This document shows, in pieces, positions 1 to 9,127 of a stretch of 64,000 nucleotides of DNA (positions within the stretch are counted from its first letter, which is position 1; each line of letters begins with the position of its first letter). The stretch comes from Chryseobacterium oleae (GTDB lineage: Bacteria > Bacteroidota > Bacteroidia > Flavobacteriales > Weeksellaceae): positions 372,001-436,000 of the forward strand of contig NZ_FOVD01000002.1 of assembly GCF_900115055.1 (NCBI RefSeq), written 5' to 3'. The position numbers were made by a program, and so were the translations under genes. The notes under the pieces are model-generated. The model saw only the letters and a list, made by a program, of their open reading frames with translations. It had not been told where the DNA came from and searched no databases.

Positions 1-312
1 TTTGGGAACAATGGCAAAATCCGCATCATTATTGACGCAATAATCCGTGATGGTTTGTTTTTCTATGCTGTCGAAAGGAATCTGAACCTCGGCTCTGAGC
101 ATTTTATTTCTTCTGCCGCTGAAATTATCGGAAACAGCACTGAAGAAAGCATGGTTGGTGGGTTCTTTAATTTCCTCAATATCAGGCTCTACCTCGGGAT
201 TGAAGTATAGGATTTTTTTTACTTTGTTGTCCGAATTTTTCTGTGCTTTCACTGAAATAATGCCGACCAGTAAAAAAGTGCTGACTGCTGTAAAGAATAT
301 AATTTTTCTCAT
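1..312 (-). CDS. Exported protein of unknown function, N-terminal part
   Basis: The first 104 codons of a gene that runs off the left edge. The start is an ATG at 310-312 on the minus strand. It begins with basic residues (MRKII), a hydrophobic stretch and a likely signal-peptidase site after SVKAQ near residue 24, so the product should leave the cytoplasm. The visible mature part is charged, includes NPEVEPDIEEIKEP, and shows no motif I recognise. It is divergent from rpsO, about 170 bp apart. No function is proposed. Confidence 0.75.
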   Translation of the reverse strand, partial: MRKIIFFTAVSTFLLVGIISVKAQKNSDNKVKKILYFNPEVEPDIEEIKEPTNHAFFSAVSDNFSGRRNKMLRAEVQIPFDSIEKQTITDYCVNNDADFAIVPK

Positions 313-420
313 TTGTAATTCGTATGCAAAATTACTGCCTTTTCGTTGGATGACATACAATTTATTAAGAAATTTTTAACATTTTTTTCTATCAATTTTG
401 ATACATGGAATCAATAATGT

Positions 421-451
421 TTTGCTGAATTAAAAAATAGTTGTAATTTTG
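421..451 (+). promoter_or_regulatory. Flavobacterial-type promoter of rpsO
   Basis: A TTG at 422-424 is followed after 19 bases by TAATTTTG at 444-451. This matches the Bacteroidetes consensus TTG-N17-19-TAnnTTTG. The rpsO start codon lies 36 bases downstream. Confidence 0.75.
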
Positions 452-486
452 CACCCGTTACATAATAATCATTAAACAATATTGGA

Positions 487-756
487 ATGTACTTAACAAC
501 AGAAAAAAAGCAGGAAATTTTCTCAAAACATGGAAAATCTGCAACAGACACAGGAAGTGCTGAAGGACAAATCGCTCTTTTCACTTTCAGAATCAATCAC
601 TTATCTCAACACCTAAAGGCTAACCGTCACGATTTCAACACAGAGAGATCTCTAGTGAAATTGGTAGGTAAGAGAAAAAGTTTACTAGATTACCTTAAAA
701 ACAAAGATATCGCAAGATATAGAGCAATTATTGCTGAACTAGGTTTAAGAAAATAA
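487..756 (+). CDS. rpsO: 30S ribosomal protein S15
   Basis: An 89-residue protein, the usual S15 length. It has the family pattern: an N-terminal helix (MYLTTEKKQEIFSKHG), the conserved GSAEGQIALFTFRINHLSQHLK segment and the C-terminal LVGKRKSLLDYLKNKDIARY region. S15 binds the central domain of 16S rRNA early in small-subunit assembly. The gene stands alone between its own promoter and terminator. pnp follows about 2.6 kb downstream with two minus-strand genes between, so the rpsO-pnp adjacency seen in many bacteria is broken here. Confidence 0.97.
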   Translation: MYLTTEKKQEIFSKHGKSATDTGSAEGQIALFTFRINHLSQHLKANRHDFNTERSLVKLVGKRKSLLDYLKNKDIARYRAIIAELGLRK

Positions 757-777
757 TCTACAAAGATTTTCAAATAA

Positions 778-806
778 AAGCAACTTCGAAAGAGGTTGCT
801 TTTTTT
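778..806 (+). terminator. Rho-independent terminator of rpsO
   Basis: AAGCAAC (778-784) pairs with GTTGCTT (795-801) around a 10-base loop and is followed by a T run. It begins 21 bases after the rpsO stop codon. Confidence 0.85.
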
Positions 807-849
807 GTGCCATTACTTTTTCTCTTTTCCAATCTTTCGGAGACTCAGC

Positions 850-976
850 AGATGATACGGATAGAGTAGATTAACAAAAGTAGGAATCTGCATCATCTCT
901 ATAATCTGCGTGAATGATATTCATTGCCTTCATCAGAATCAACATAATCATCTGTGTAAATCCGTGCAATCCGTGG
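850..976. repeat. Intergenic 9-nt-period repeat with inverted arms
   Basis: The left arm reads AGATGATAC, GGATAGAGT, AGATT at exact 9-base steps from 850. The right arm reads ATCTGCATC, ATCTCTATA, ATCTGCGTG at 886-912 and is complementary in type. A further run, ATCTGTGTA, AATCCGTGC, AATCCGTGG, lies at 950-976. Similar arms occur at 9029-9100 and 35982-36035. It carries no gene. Confidence 0.7.
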
Positions 977-1018
977 TTAATGCCTTTGTACGGTAAAATA
1001 GACTTTATATCTGCTCCA

Positions 1019-1378
1019 CTATTTTTTATCATTTCCAATCTTTCCCAGATGAGTATTCTGAAAACTGTCCGGATATTTCAGTCCATATCCCAGGATTCTG
1101 TCGAATGCCGAGTGTGAGAATATAATAGCTCCGATCATCTGTACATAGGGAAGACTTAAAGCGGTTCCCACTACATAGATAACAATAGCCAACCCAAGAT
1201 GATGAAATAGATTGTAGAAAAATGCTCCGACTTTATTATTGACAACATATCCAAGCATAGAAATATCAGGAGCTAAGAACAGGCCTGCAAACCACCACCA
1301 CGACAATTCTGTACGGCTGAATGCGAAGATTCCCAATATCAAAAAGGCGACGTACTCAAGCTGTAACTGAATCTTCAT
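1019..1378 (-). CDS. DUF4260 family membrane protein
   Basis: A 119-residue protein that is almost entirely hydrophobic, with about four membrane segments. The order and residues fit the DUF4260 family: ELSWWWFAGLFLAPDISMLGYVVN near residues 24-47, the FYNLFHHLGLAIV segment, and the C-terminal SHSAFDRILGYGLKYPDSFQNTHLG. The conserved His, Asp and Arg residues in the last part define the family, whose biochemical role is unknown. It lies downstream of the sugar transporter on the same strand, but a terminator at 1446-1477 separates them. Confidence 0.85.
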   Translation of the reverse strand: MKIQLQLEYVAFLILGIFAFSRTELSWWWFAGLFLAPDISMLGYVVNNKVGAFFYNLFHHLGLAIVIYVVGTALSLPYVQMIGAIIFSHSAFDRILGYGLKYPDSFQNTHLGKIGNDKK

Positions 1379-1445
1379 AATTATATAGTATTGATGATCT
1401 GATAAATGTCTTATTGAATGTAAAAGTTACGGTTTAATTTGATTT

Positions 1446-1477
1446 AAAATAAAAATGAGACGTTATAAAACATCTCA
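1446..1477 (-). terminator. Rho-independent terminator of the sugar transporter
   Basis: On the minus strand TGAGATGTT pairs with AACGTCTCA (one T-G wobble) around a TTAT loop, at 1456-1477. A T-rich tract follows at 1446-1455. It sits 54 bases beyond the transporter stop codon. Confidence 0.75.
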
Positions 1478-1530
1478 CTTTATATAATTAAACCGTGTAT
1501 TGATTTTTAAAATAGGTTAAGTACCTGATA

Positions 1531-2958
1531 TTAATGTCCGGATTTGGATTCAGTAGTTTCCACATGGCCTAAATATTTTGTACAATAAGCGCCGAATATC
1601 AGAATCACAAGGTAACAGAATACCGGAATGATAAACGAATGCTGCACCCCGAACTTATCAGCAAGATAGCCCTGGAAAATAGGAACAATAGCCCCTCCCA
1701 AAATAGCCATAACCACAAGAGAAGATCCCTGACTGGTATATTTACCCAAACCGGAAATCGCCAGTGTATAGATATTGGAGAACATAATGGAGTTAAAGAT
1801 TCCGATTCCTAAAATGCTGTACATCGCCAGTTCACCGTGATTAACCATTGCAGAGATAAGAAGTACCACATTGATCGCAGCGAAAATAGACAAAGTCCTT
1901 GCCGGAGCTGCTTTACCAATAAAGAAAGCGATAAAATTAAGTACAATAAATACAATGAAAAAGCTTATCTGTGCAAAACTTAAATCTACAATACTGAAAA
2001 TAACCAGGAAAACAGCAGCTGCTGCACCCAACATATAAATAGCCTTTTTGCTTTGGCTTAATGACTGATTTAAAGAAATAGCGCCAAGAAAACGCCCGAT
2101 CATCGCCCCTCCCCAATACAGAGAAAGATAATTTTTACTGATGATCTCATTGAAACCCATGATCTGAGGCTGCTCCAGAAAGCTGATAATAAAGCTTCCC
2201 ACCGCCACTTCTCCACCTACATAGCAGAACATTGCAAAAACACCGAATTTCAGGTGGCTGAACTCAAGAGCTCCCCAACCTTTTACAATTTCCTCTTCCT
2301 GTGTCTGGAAAGAAGGCAGTTTTACCCTTGAAATTAATAAGGCAACCAATAAAAGGATACCGGCGAAAATCAGATAAGGAATTCTTGTGGCCACAGCACT
2401 GAACGAACCGTCCGGAGCGGAGAAAAATTCAAAGATCAGGTGACCTCCCAATACCGGTGCGATCGTGGTTCCGAAGGCATTGAAAGCCTGGGTCATATTC
2501 AGACGGCTGGAAGCAGATTCTTCGCTGCCGAGTAATGAAACGTAGGCATTGGCTGTGATCTGCAGCACTGTAAAACCCAGTCCGAGAATAAATAAAGCCC
2601 CCAGAAATAGAGGATAATAGGAAAAAGTAGCTGCCGGATAAAATAAAACACAGCCAAAGGCCGCGAGAAAAATACCGAACATAATTCCTTTTTTGTAACC
2701 TGCTTTATTAATAGGATCTCCCTTTGAAATAGAGATCAGGAAATAAATCAGGGAACCGATAAAATACGCTCCGAAAAAACAGAACTGTACCAGCATCGAT
2801 TCGAAAAAGGTGAGTTTGAAAAGCTGTTTCAGATAGGGGATCAGAATATCATTCATACAGGTGATGAATCCCCACATAAAAAAGAGCAGGGTGATCGTGA
2901 TTAGCGGGATCGTATAATTTCTGCTCTGTGTTTTCACTTCTTTATTGATCATAAACAT
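1531..2958 (-). CDS. Sugar MFS transporter, FHS (FucP/GluP-like) family
   Basis: A 475-residue major-facilitator protein with about twelve membrane helices, including LLFFMWGFITCMNDILIPYLKQLF at the first helix. The FMWGF..C.NDIL.P..K motif is typical of the fucose/galactose/glucose:H+ symporter group. Further family signs are QITANAYVSLLGSEESASSRLNMTQAFNAFGTTIAP near residues 140-175 and SNIYTLAISGLGKYTSQGSS near the C-terminus. It probably imports a hexose with protons; the exact sugar cannot be told from sequence. A second Met two codons inside (MINKEV) could be the true start. It is monocistronic with its own terminator. Confidence 0.9.
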   Translation of the reverse strand: MFMINKEVKTQSRNYTIPLITITLLFFMWGFITCMNDILIPYLKQLFKLTFFESMLVQFCFFGAYFIGSLIYFLISISKGDPINKAGYKKGIMFGIFLAAFGCVLFYPAATFSYYPLFLGALFILGLGFTVLQITANAYVSLLGSEESASSRLNMTQAFNAFGTTIAPVLGGHLIFEFFSAPDGSFSAVATRIPYLIFAGILLLVALLISRVKLPSFQTQEEEIVKGWGALEFSHLKFGVFAMFCYVGGEVAVGSFIISFLEQPQIMGFNEIISKNYLSLYWGGAMIGRFLGAISLNQSLSQSKKAIYMLGAAAAVFLVIFSIVDLSFAQISFFIVFIVLNFIAFFIGKAAPARTLSIFAAINVVLLISAMVNHGELAMYSILGIGIFNSIMFSNIYTLAISGLGKYTSQGSSLVVMAILGGAIVPIFQGYLADKFGVQHSFIIPVFCYLVILIFGAYCTKYLGHVETTESKSGH

Positions 2959-3399
2959 GTATTTATTTGAAAAGAATTATTAGCTCTTTCAGTTGTTTCG
3001 TCTGCTGCATATATATTGTGAGAAGCATGGCAAATATAAGGCAGAGGCCCGTTTTTCTGCAACTTTTCAGGTGTTTTTTACGTAAATAACTCATCTTTAA
3101 TGAAATGAAAAATATTATTTACACTTTTTGAGACAATAATACGAAAATGACTCGATTCTTTGAGCAATTTTCTCAGGAAAAAATCTTTTTTTAACGGGAA
3201 TGTGATGAATAACTTGAAGATTCTGTTCGTAATTCGTACCGCTTTGGTGAAATAAACGGATAAAATCTTATCATCGGGCATGCTATTTCTGAGACCGAAA
3301 ATTTAATATTTCATTATTATACATTACCTTTGCAGACGAAAATTTAAAGAGTTTAAATATTAATTCATACTCAATACGGAGTATTAAGACGACAAATTT
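2959..3399. other. Intergenic region between the sugar transporter and pnp
   Basis: These 441 bases separate two divergent genes. The right part holds a promoter-like box for pnp. A short open frame at 3078-3281 on the minus strand is Phe/Ile/Lys-rich and looks like uninterrupted AT-rich DNA, so it is not called. I see no RNA gene or repeat. Confidence 0.6.
3325..3332 (+). promoter_or_regulatory. Candidate -7 box of the pnp promoter
   Basis: TACCTTTG matches the TAnnTTTG element and lies about 67 bases before the pnp start. No clear TTG is found 17-19 bases upstream, so the call rests on one element. Confidence 0.45.
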
Positions 3400-5676
3400 A
3401 TGAGTGTACCTCAAGCGTTTACAGAAACGATTACTCTTGCAGACGGCAGAGAAATCACTATTGAAACGGGGAAATTAGCCAAGCAGGCTGATGGATCTGT
3501 GGTAGTAAAAATGGGTGGAACTATGCTTTTAGCAACGGTTGTAGCCAACAAAGAAGCAAATCCTGGTGTAGATTTTTTACCATTAACAGTAGATTATAGA
3601 GAAAAATTCTATGCAGGTGGAAGAATTCCTGGAAACTTCTTCCGTAGAGAAGCAAGACCTTCAGATCAGGAAATTTTAACAATGCGTTTGGTAGACAGAG
3701 TGCTACGTCCGCTTTTCCCTGAAGATTTCCACGCTGAAGTTCAGGTAATGATCTCTCTTATTTCTTACGACGGAAAATCTATTCCTGATGATTTAGCTGG
3801 TTTAGCGGCTTCTGCTGCGATCGCGATTACAGATATTCCTTTCAACGGGCCAATGTCTGAAGTAAGAGTAGCGAGATTTGACGGAAAACTTACCGTTAAC
3901 CCAAGTTATGAAGATCTTAAGGTTTCAGAACTGGATATCATGGTGGGAGCTACTAAAGACTCCATCGTAATGGTAGAAGGAGAGATGAAGGAGATTTCTG
4001 AGCAGGAAATGCTTGAAGCGATCATCTTCGGTCATGCTGAAATCAAAAAACAAATCGAAGCTCAGGAGAGACTGGCTGAAAAAGTTGGAAAATCTTTACC
4101 TAAAAGAGAATACAGCCACGAAAATCACGACGAAGCGATTCGTGAGAAAGTTTGGAAAGAAACTTACGATAAAGTATATGAAGTAGCGAGAACTCCATCC
4201 GGAAAAGATGAGAGAGGAGAAAAATTCAAAGCGGTTCGTGAAGAATTTTTAGCTCAATATGTTGATAATGCAGAAGAATTGGAAAGAGTAACTCCTTTCG
4301 TAAAAGTATATTATCATGATGTAGAAAAAGAAGCAATGCGTCAGATGATCCTTGAAGACAATATCCGTCTTGATGGTCGTGATCCTCAAACGATCCGTCC
4401 TATCTGGTCAGAAATTGATTACCTTCCTGGAGCTCACGGTTCTGCAGTATTTACAAGAGGTGAAACTCAGTCTCTGACTGCTGTAACACTAGGTTCTGTA
4501 AAAGATGCGAACATGGTAGACAGCGTGATCTCTCAACACGACGAGAAATTCTTCCTACACTATAACTTCCCTCCATTCTCAACAGGTGAAGCAAGACCTT
4601 TAAGAGGAACTTCAAGAAGAGAAGTAGGACACGGAAACTTAGCTCAAAGAGCACTACAGGCAGTTATTCCTGCAGAAAACCCATACACGATCAGAATTGT
4701 TTCTGATATCCTTGAATCAAACGGTTCGTCTTCAATGGCTACAGTTTGTGCAGGAACATTAGCGTTAATGGATGCAGGTGTAAAAATTACAAAACCGGTT
4801 TCTGGTATTGCAATGGGTCTGATCACAGATACAAAATCAGGTAAATTCACGGTACTTTCTGATATCTTAGGAGATGAAGATCACCTTGGAGATATGGACT
4901 TTAAAGTAACAGGTACTGCAGACGGTATCACTGCTTGTCAGATGGATATCAAAATTCAGGGACTTTCTATGGATATCATGGAAAAAGCTTTGATGCAGGC
5001 TAGAGACGGAAGATTACACATCCTGAACAAAATCACAGAAACAATTGCTGAGCCAAGAGCTGATGTGAAGCCTCACGCTCCTAAAATGGTAGTAATGGAG
5101 ATCTCTAAAGACTTCATTGGTGCTGTAATCGGGCCTGGTGGAAAAATCATTCAGCAAATGCAGAAAGATACGGATACGGTTATTGCTATTGAAGAAGTAG
5201 GAGAAATCGGACGTATCGAGATCGCTGGTACAGACAGAGAGAAAATCAATGCTGCTGTTGCTAAGATCAACGAGATCACTTTCGTTCCTGTAATAGGAGA
5301 AGTGTACAACGGTAGAGTAGTGAAAGTAATGGATTTCGGTGCGTTCGTAGCTATTGCGAAAGGTACTGAAGGACTTCTTCACATCTCTGAAATCGAATGG
5401 GCTCGTCTTGATAAAGTACCTTACAATGAAGGTGACGAAGTAGAGGTGAAGTTCATGGGTTATGATGACCGTAAGAAAATGAAACTTTCAAGAAAAGTTT
5501 TATTGCCAAGACCAGAAAGACCTGAGTCTAAGCCAAGACCAGAAGGTCAGGACAGACCACAGGGAGATAGAAGACCTCAAGGTGACAGAAGACCAGAAAG
5601 ACAGGACAGACCTGAAGGTGAAAGAAGACCTGAACAGGCTCCAAGAGACAATCAGGATCCTTCAACTGAAGCTTAA
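3400..5676 (+). CDS. pnp: Polyribonucleotide nucleotidyltransferase (PNPase)
   Basis: A 758-residue enzyme that degrades RNA 3' to 5' with phosphate, releasing nucleoside diphosphates; it works as a trimer in RNA turnover. Two RNase PH domains (about residues 10-145 and 320-550) flank a helical linker. [21 protein letters not shown] and [18 protein letters not shown] are recognisable core segments. A KH domain follows with GPGGKI near residue 578, then an S1 domain starting near residue 633 ([18 protein letters not shown]). The last roughly 55 residues form a tail of [18 protein letters not shown] repeats, rich in Arg, Pro and Glu and absent from the E. coli enzyme. Such tails usually bind RNA or partners, which is inference here. 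Confidence 0.97.
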   Translation: MSVPQAFTETITLADGREITIETGKLAKQADGSVVVKMGGTMLLATVVANKEANPGVDFLPLTVDYREKFYAGGRIPGNFFRREARPSDQEILTMRLVDRVLRPLFPEDFHAEVQVMISLISYDGKSIPDDLAGLAASAAIAITDIPFNGPMSEVRVARFDGKLTVNPSYEDLKVSELDIMVGATKDSIVMVEGEMKEISEQEMLEAIIFGHAEIKKQIEAQERLAEKVGKSLPKREYSHENHDEAIREKVWKETYDKVYEVARTPSGKDERGEKFKAVREEFLAQYVDNAEELERVTPFVKVYYHDVEKEAMRQMILEDNIRLDGRDPQTIRPIWSEIDYLPGAHGSAVFTRGETQSLTAVTLGSVKDANMVDSVISQHDEKFFLHYNFPPFSTGEARPLRGTSRREVGHGNLAQRALQAVIPAENPYTIRIVSDILESNGSSSMATVCAGTLALMDAGVKITKPVSGIAMGLITDTKSGKFTVLSDILGDEDHLGDMDFKVTGTADGITACQMDIKIQGLSMDIMEKALMQARDGRLHILNKITETIAEPRADVKPHAPKMVVMEISKDFIGAVIGPGGKIIQQMQKDTDTVIAIEEVGEIGRIEIAGTDREKINAAVAKINEITFVPVIGEVYNGRVVKVMDFGAFVAIAKGTEGLLHISEIEWARLDKVPYNEGDEVEVKFMGYDDRKKMKLSRKVLLPRPERPESKPRPEGQDRPQGDRRPQGDRRPERQDRPEGERRPEQAPRDNQDPSTEA

Positions 5677-5700
5677 GATTTAAATCTCAGATATAAATGA

Positions 5701-5727
5701 AATCCCTCAATTTGAGGGATTTTTTTT
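5701..5727 (+). terminator. Rho-independent terminator of pnp
   Basis: AATCCCTCA pairs with TGAGGGATT around a three-base loop, followed by a T run. It begins 24 bases after the pnp stop. Confidence 0.9.
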
Positions 5728-6011
5728 GGTTTAAAGTGATAAAGATTTGGTTATTGTTGGTAACCGCAAAGGCGCAAAGATTTTAAAAATAATTACATTT
5801 TTAAGTCGCAGGAAAACCGAAAATCTTCAGCAAGGTGACGATCAGATTGCTTCGTTGCTGTGCTCCTCGCAATGACAGCGGTATACATTTTTACCGGAGA
5901 TAAAATCCTTACACCTTATAAACACCGTGTTTGTGAATTATCCTTTGCGTCGTTGTAAACTATTAAGACGGAGAAAAGGTGTTTTTAATAGCTCCGTTTT
6001 TTATCATTCCA
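5728..6011. repeat. Intergenic interspersed-repeat cluster
   Basis: No gene is visible. The stretch holds pieces of repeats found elsewhere in the window: CGCAAAGGCGCAAAG near 5765, an AGATTGCTTCG...CGCAATGACA unit at 5844-5877, and TTTTACCGGAGATAAAATCC at 5889-5908. The second and third recur in the same order at 23586-23710, and the third also at 14780-14801. Confidence 0.7.
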
Positions 6012-8426
6012 TTACGCTCCGATTCTCTGCTTCAGATCATCAGCACCGCCTGTTTTTCTCGGTTGGCCGTTTTTAGATGAACCGAAATTGTACGTATAAG
6101 AGATCGTTGCGACACGGGAATCTCTTTTTACCACGAAGTTTTCTACATAGTTATTAAAGGTGGTCTGTGCTTTCGGATTGCTCGTAAAAAAGATATCATT
6201 GAATGACAATTTCAGAACACTGTTGTTTTTGAATTTCTTCTGAGCTCCGATATTGAGATACCAGTTCGGCTGTACATCCATATAGGCATAGACTTCTCTC
6301 GCACGGTAGTTTCCGGTCAGTTCAGCGGTGAAACCATTCCCCAGTTTAAATGAATTGATACTGTTTAAATTGAAAGTGAAATTCCCTTTGTTATTGATCT
6401 GCGTTCCTGAAACATTTCCGGTATAAGATCCGTAGTAGAAATTCGCGCTGTTGTTCATATCCCACCACTTCGTCACTTTCACGGGAGCGATCAGATACAG
6501 TCCGAAATAGGAAGCCGAGCTTAAATTTTCATTGGTCTGAACGGTAATATTTTCTCCGTTTTCAAATACAGGTTTGATGACATCCGTAATGTTATTATCT
6601 GTTTTGCTATAACTTAAAGTGGCAAAATATTTACTGTTTAAGCTGTATGTCAGCTCATAATTCATCGTGGTCTGCGGATTCAGCTCCGGGTTTCCGGCCT
6701 TGTAAGTCGTAGGATCCAGATAGAATTTGAATGGATTTAACTGATTATAGCTCGGACGTGTAATCCTTCTGCTGAAATTGATTTCCAGATTGTTTTTATC
6801 AGTTATATCATAAGAGAAAACCGCGCTTGGAAAGAGTTGGGTATAATTCTTTTTGTTCACCTGATTGGTGGTAAGCTGCGTTCCTGTTACGTTTGTATTT
6901 TCAACTCTTAAACCAAATGTAGCACTGAATTTATCCCACTTTTTAGAAGCATTTCCATACACCGCATTGATGTTTTCCTCATAAATAAAATGGTTGGTTT
7001 TATTAAGATCCAGTTCCGGAACGCCTGAGTTTGCATTAAAGAATTTCAGGTCATTGTCCGCTTTCACAAAGCTGGTTTTGATTCCGGCTTCCAGTTTCCA
7101 TTTGTTTTTCAGATTTTTTGTTACATCAGATTTTAAAGAATAAATATTTAGATTTCCTCCGATATCACCTTGCAGAATATCAAGATTGTTAAGGTTTCCG
7201 GATGCTTCGTAATTTCTCGTTTCAAAATTCTGGAGTGAGGTATTCGAGTAATTAATAAAGTCAAAATCAGTCGTGATTTCCGAACCTAGTGAATCAATGG
7301 TGTATTTATGATTCAGGTTGAATGAAATGTTTTTCCAGTGGTCACGAGAGCGGTTCTGCGTGGTAAAGCTGCCGTCAGGTTGACGGTCATTTCCCAGGAT
7401 CAGACTTGAATTGTCACCTTTCGGATCAAATCTATTGCTTATAAAACCAACGGAAAAGCCCAAAACATTTTTATCATTCATATAATAATCCATTCCTGCT
7501 TTTGCAATATGATTTCTGAAGTTGAATTTCAGAAAATTGTCCTGCAGATAAGCTTTCTCGAATGTCCCATTGGTGTAGAAATTTCTGTCTAAAACCAAAT
7601 GATTATAAAATTCTCTGTACGCAAAGCTGTAATTCCCAAAAACGTTCACCTTTTTATTCCGGTGGTTGATGCTGAAACTGTTGTTGTTTTTAATGAATTT
7701 TCCAGTTCCCAGAGCAGTGGAAACGCTTCCGTTCGTTCCTTTTCGCTGATCTTTCTTGAGCTTGATATTAATAATCGAAGTTCCTGCTGCGTCATATTTG
7801 GAAGACGGATTGGTAATGAACTCTATTTTATCAACGGTTGAAGAAGGAATTCCACGCAGATAAGCTGCCAGGTCAGATCCCGTCATGGGAGTGTTTTTTC
7901 CGTCGATTTGTACCAGAAGATTTCCTTTTCCCCGAAGGCTGATGTTGTCATTGCTGTCAACATTCACGCCAGGGGCTTTTTCCAGGACCTCAAAAGCAGA
8001 ATTTCCCGTGCTGGCAATACTGTTTTCAACATTGAGGATCATTTTTCCATCCTGTCTTTCGATGTAAGGTTTCGTCTTGGTAATAGTCACTCCTTCAATA
8101 GATTTGATGTTGAGATCAATAGGAGAAAGCGACTTGTTTTCCGCGATTTGAATCGTGTCAGACTGATAGACTTCACTACCGTTTCTGTTGATCTTTAACC
8201 TGTAGTTTCCTGTTTTTAGATCACTGAAACTGAATTTTCCATTCTGTTCTGCAATTTCTGTTTTGACTAATGCATTTCCGGAGTCAAACAGATTGATTTC
8301 CAACTGCTCGGTTTTCTCACCACTGATCGTTCCCGACAATGAAAAATTTTGCACGCTTTGTGCCGAAAGCAGACTGCTGAACAAAGTCAGCGTCCATGCT
8401 AATAGGAGTAAAAATAATCTGGCCAT
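6012..8426 (-). CDS. Outer-membrane beta-barrel protein with carboxypeptidase-like domain (TonB-receptor-like)
   Basis: An 804-residue protein with a signal peptide (MARLFLLLLAWTLTLFSSLLSAQS). A carboxypeptidase-regulatory-like beta domain follows (about residues 25-110, SGTISGEKTEQLEINLF). Next comes a plug-like region with ENSIASTGNSAFEVLEKAPGV and a barrel to the C-terminus. The order matches the outer-membrane beta-barrel family common in Bacteroidetes, related to TonB-dependent receptors. The expected location is the outer membrane; the ligand is unknown. The gene starts 12 bases after the stop of the MarR-type regulator gene, so the two probably form one operon and the regulator may control this barrel. 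Confidence 0.88.
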   Translation of the reverse strand: MARLFLLLLAWTLTLFSSLLSAQSVQNFSLSGTISGEKTEQLEINLFDSGNALVKTEIAEQNGKFSFSDLKTGNYRLKINRNGSEVYQSDTIQIAENKSLSPIDLNIKSIEGVTITKTKPYIERQDGKMILNVENSIASTGNSAFEVLEKAPGVNVDSNDNISLRGKGNLLVQIDGKNTPMTGSDLAAYLRGIPSSTVDKIEFITNPSSKYDAAGTSIINIKLKKDQRKGTNGSVSTALGTGKFIKNNNSFSINHRNKKVNVFGNYSFAYREFYNHLVLDRNFYTNGTFEKAYLQDNFLKFNFRNHIAKAGMDYYMNDKNVLGFSVGFISNRFDPKGDNSSLILGNDRQPDGSFTTQNRSRDHWKNISFNLNHKYTIDSLGSEITTDFDFINYSNTSLQNFETRNYEASGNLNNLDILQGDIGGNLNIYSLKSDVTKNLKNKWKLEAGIKTSFVKADNDLKFFNANSGVPELDLNKTNHFIYEENINAVYGNASKKWDKFSATFGLRVENTNVTGTQLTTNQVNKKNYTQLFPSAVFSYDITDKNNLEINFSRRITRPSYNQLNPFKFYLDPTTYKAGNPELNPQTTMNYELTYSLNSKYFATLSYSKTDNNITDVIKPVFENGENITVQTNENLSSASYFGLYLIAPVKVTKWWDMNNSANFYYGSYTGNVSGTQINNKGNFTFNLNSINSFKLGNGFTAELTGNYRAREVYAYMDVQPNWYLNIGAQKKFKNNSVLKLSFNDIFFTSNPKAQTTFNNYVENFVVKRDSRVATISYTYNFGSSKNGQPRKTGGADDLKQRIGA

Positions 8427-8438
8427 TGTGTTTGTTTT

Positions 8439-8873
8439 TTAATTTTTTTTACAGTTTTCTGATATTTTAAGGAGCGCATTATTCATGATCTCCAGCTCTT
8501 CTTTTGAAACATTCTGCAGGGCGGTTTTCCGGTTGCCTTCTACCAGTTTCTGAACGTCTTTGATGATCTTTATCCCCGATTCGGTGACTTCAAGATTGGT
8601 TTTTCTGCGGTCTTCCGCATGGGTAGTCCGGATCACATATGCTGATTTCACCATCAGGTCAATAATCCTTGTCACCGATGCATTGTCCTTAAAAACCAGA
8701 TCCCCGATTTCGTTCTGTGTAATTCCTGGATTTTCCAGAACTGCTTTGATGATCAGCCACTGATCAATCGTGATCGTGAAGCCATTAGCCTTAAGCTGAC
8801 GCTGTGCATAATTTCTGTAAGACCTGATCGCTTTATCGATATGGTAGAATATGATTGAATTTAATTTTTCCAT
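8439..8873 (-). CDS. MarR family transcriptional regulator
   Basis: A 144-residue winged-helix regulator beginning MEKLNSIIFYHIDKAIRSYRNYAQRQLKANGF. The DNA-binding core is ITQNEIGDLVFKDNASVTRIIDLMVKSAYVIRTTHAEDRRKTNLEVTESG, where DRRK...TE.G is the MarR wing signature. I chose the ATG at 8871-8873. An upstream TTG at 8904-8906 would add 11 residues but falls inside the candidate operator. MarR proteins usually repress neighbouring and own genes and release DNA on binding a small ligand. It is the first gene of a likely two-gene operon with the outer-membrane barrel. Confidence 0.9.
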   Translation of the reverse strand: MEKLNSIIFYHIDKAIRSYRNYAQRQLKANGFTITIDQWLIIKAVLENPGITQNEIGDLVFKDNASVTRIIDLMVKSAYVIRTTHAEDRRKTNLEVTESGIKIIKDVQKLVEGNRKTALQNVSKEELEIMNNALLKISENCKKN

Positions 8874-8901
8874 GTTTTCTGTATTGAATTTAAAATGACT
8901 A

Positions 8902-8922
8902 ATCAATTATTGATATATCAAT
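8902..8922. promoter_or_regulatory. Candidate operator of the MarR regulator
   Basis: The sequence ATCAATTATTGAT (8902-8914) overlaps the perfect 14-base palindrome ATTGATATATCAAT (8909-8922). It therefore carries three alternating ATCAAT half-sites. It lies about 30 bases upstream of the regulator start, where an autoregulatory site would be expected. Confidence 0.5.
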
Positions 8923-9028
8923 TAATTTGTAGTAAGTGTTTTTATTTTGTTACATTTCGCTGAAAATATTTTTGTATAAATTCAAAAAAACTGCATGAGC
9001 TGCAGTTTAATTAGTAATAGAAAAGGAA

Positions 9029-9100
9029 ATCTGCTTGATCTGTGTAATCTGCGTAGGCTCATTATTTTCCCGCAAATCACACAGATAAAGCAGATCTTTG
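9029..9100. repeat. Intergenic 9-nt-period repeat with inverted arms
   Basis: ATCTGCTTG, ATCTGTGTA and ATCTGCGTA follow each other at exact 9-base spacing (9029-9055). The opposing arm AAATCACAC, AGATAAAGC, AGATC lies at 9074-9096 or so. It is the same class as 850-976 and 35982-36035. Confidence 0.65.
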
Positions 9101-9127
9101 TGGATGAATTGATGAAGATTAACTGTT

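Noticed and set aside
3078..3281. 67-codon frame upstream of pnp on the minus strand
   Set aside because: Low-complexity AT-rich DNA, Phe/Ile/Lys-heavy, no start context or neighbour support; it overlaps the likely leader of pnp on the other strand.
5014..5382. 122-codon frame antisense to pnp
   Set aside because: Shadow of the conserved pnp coding sequence; Ser/Phe/Tyr-rich pattern typical of antisense of Glu/Lys-rich codons.
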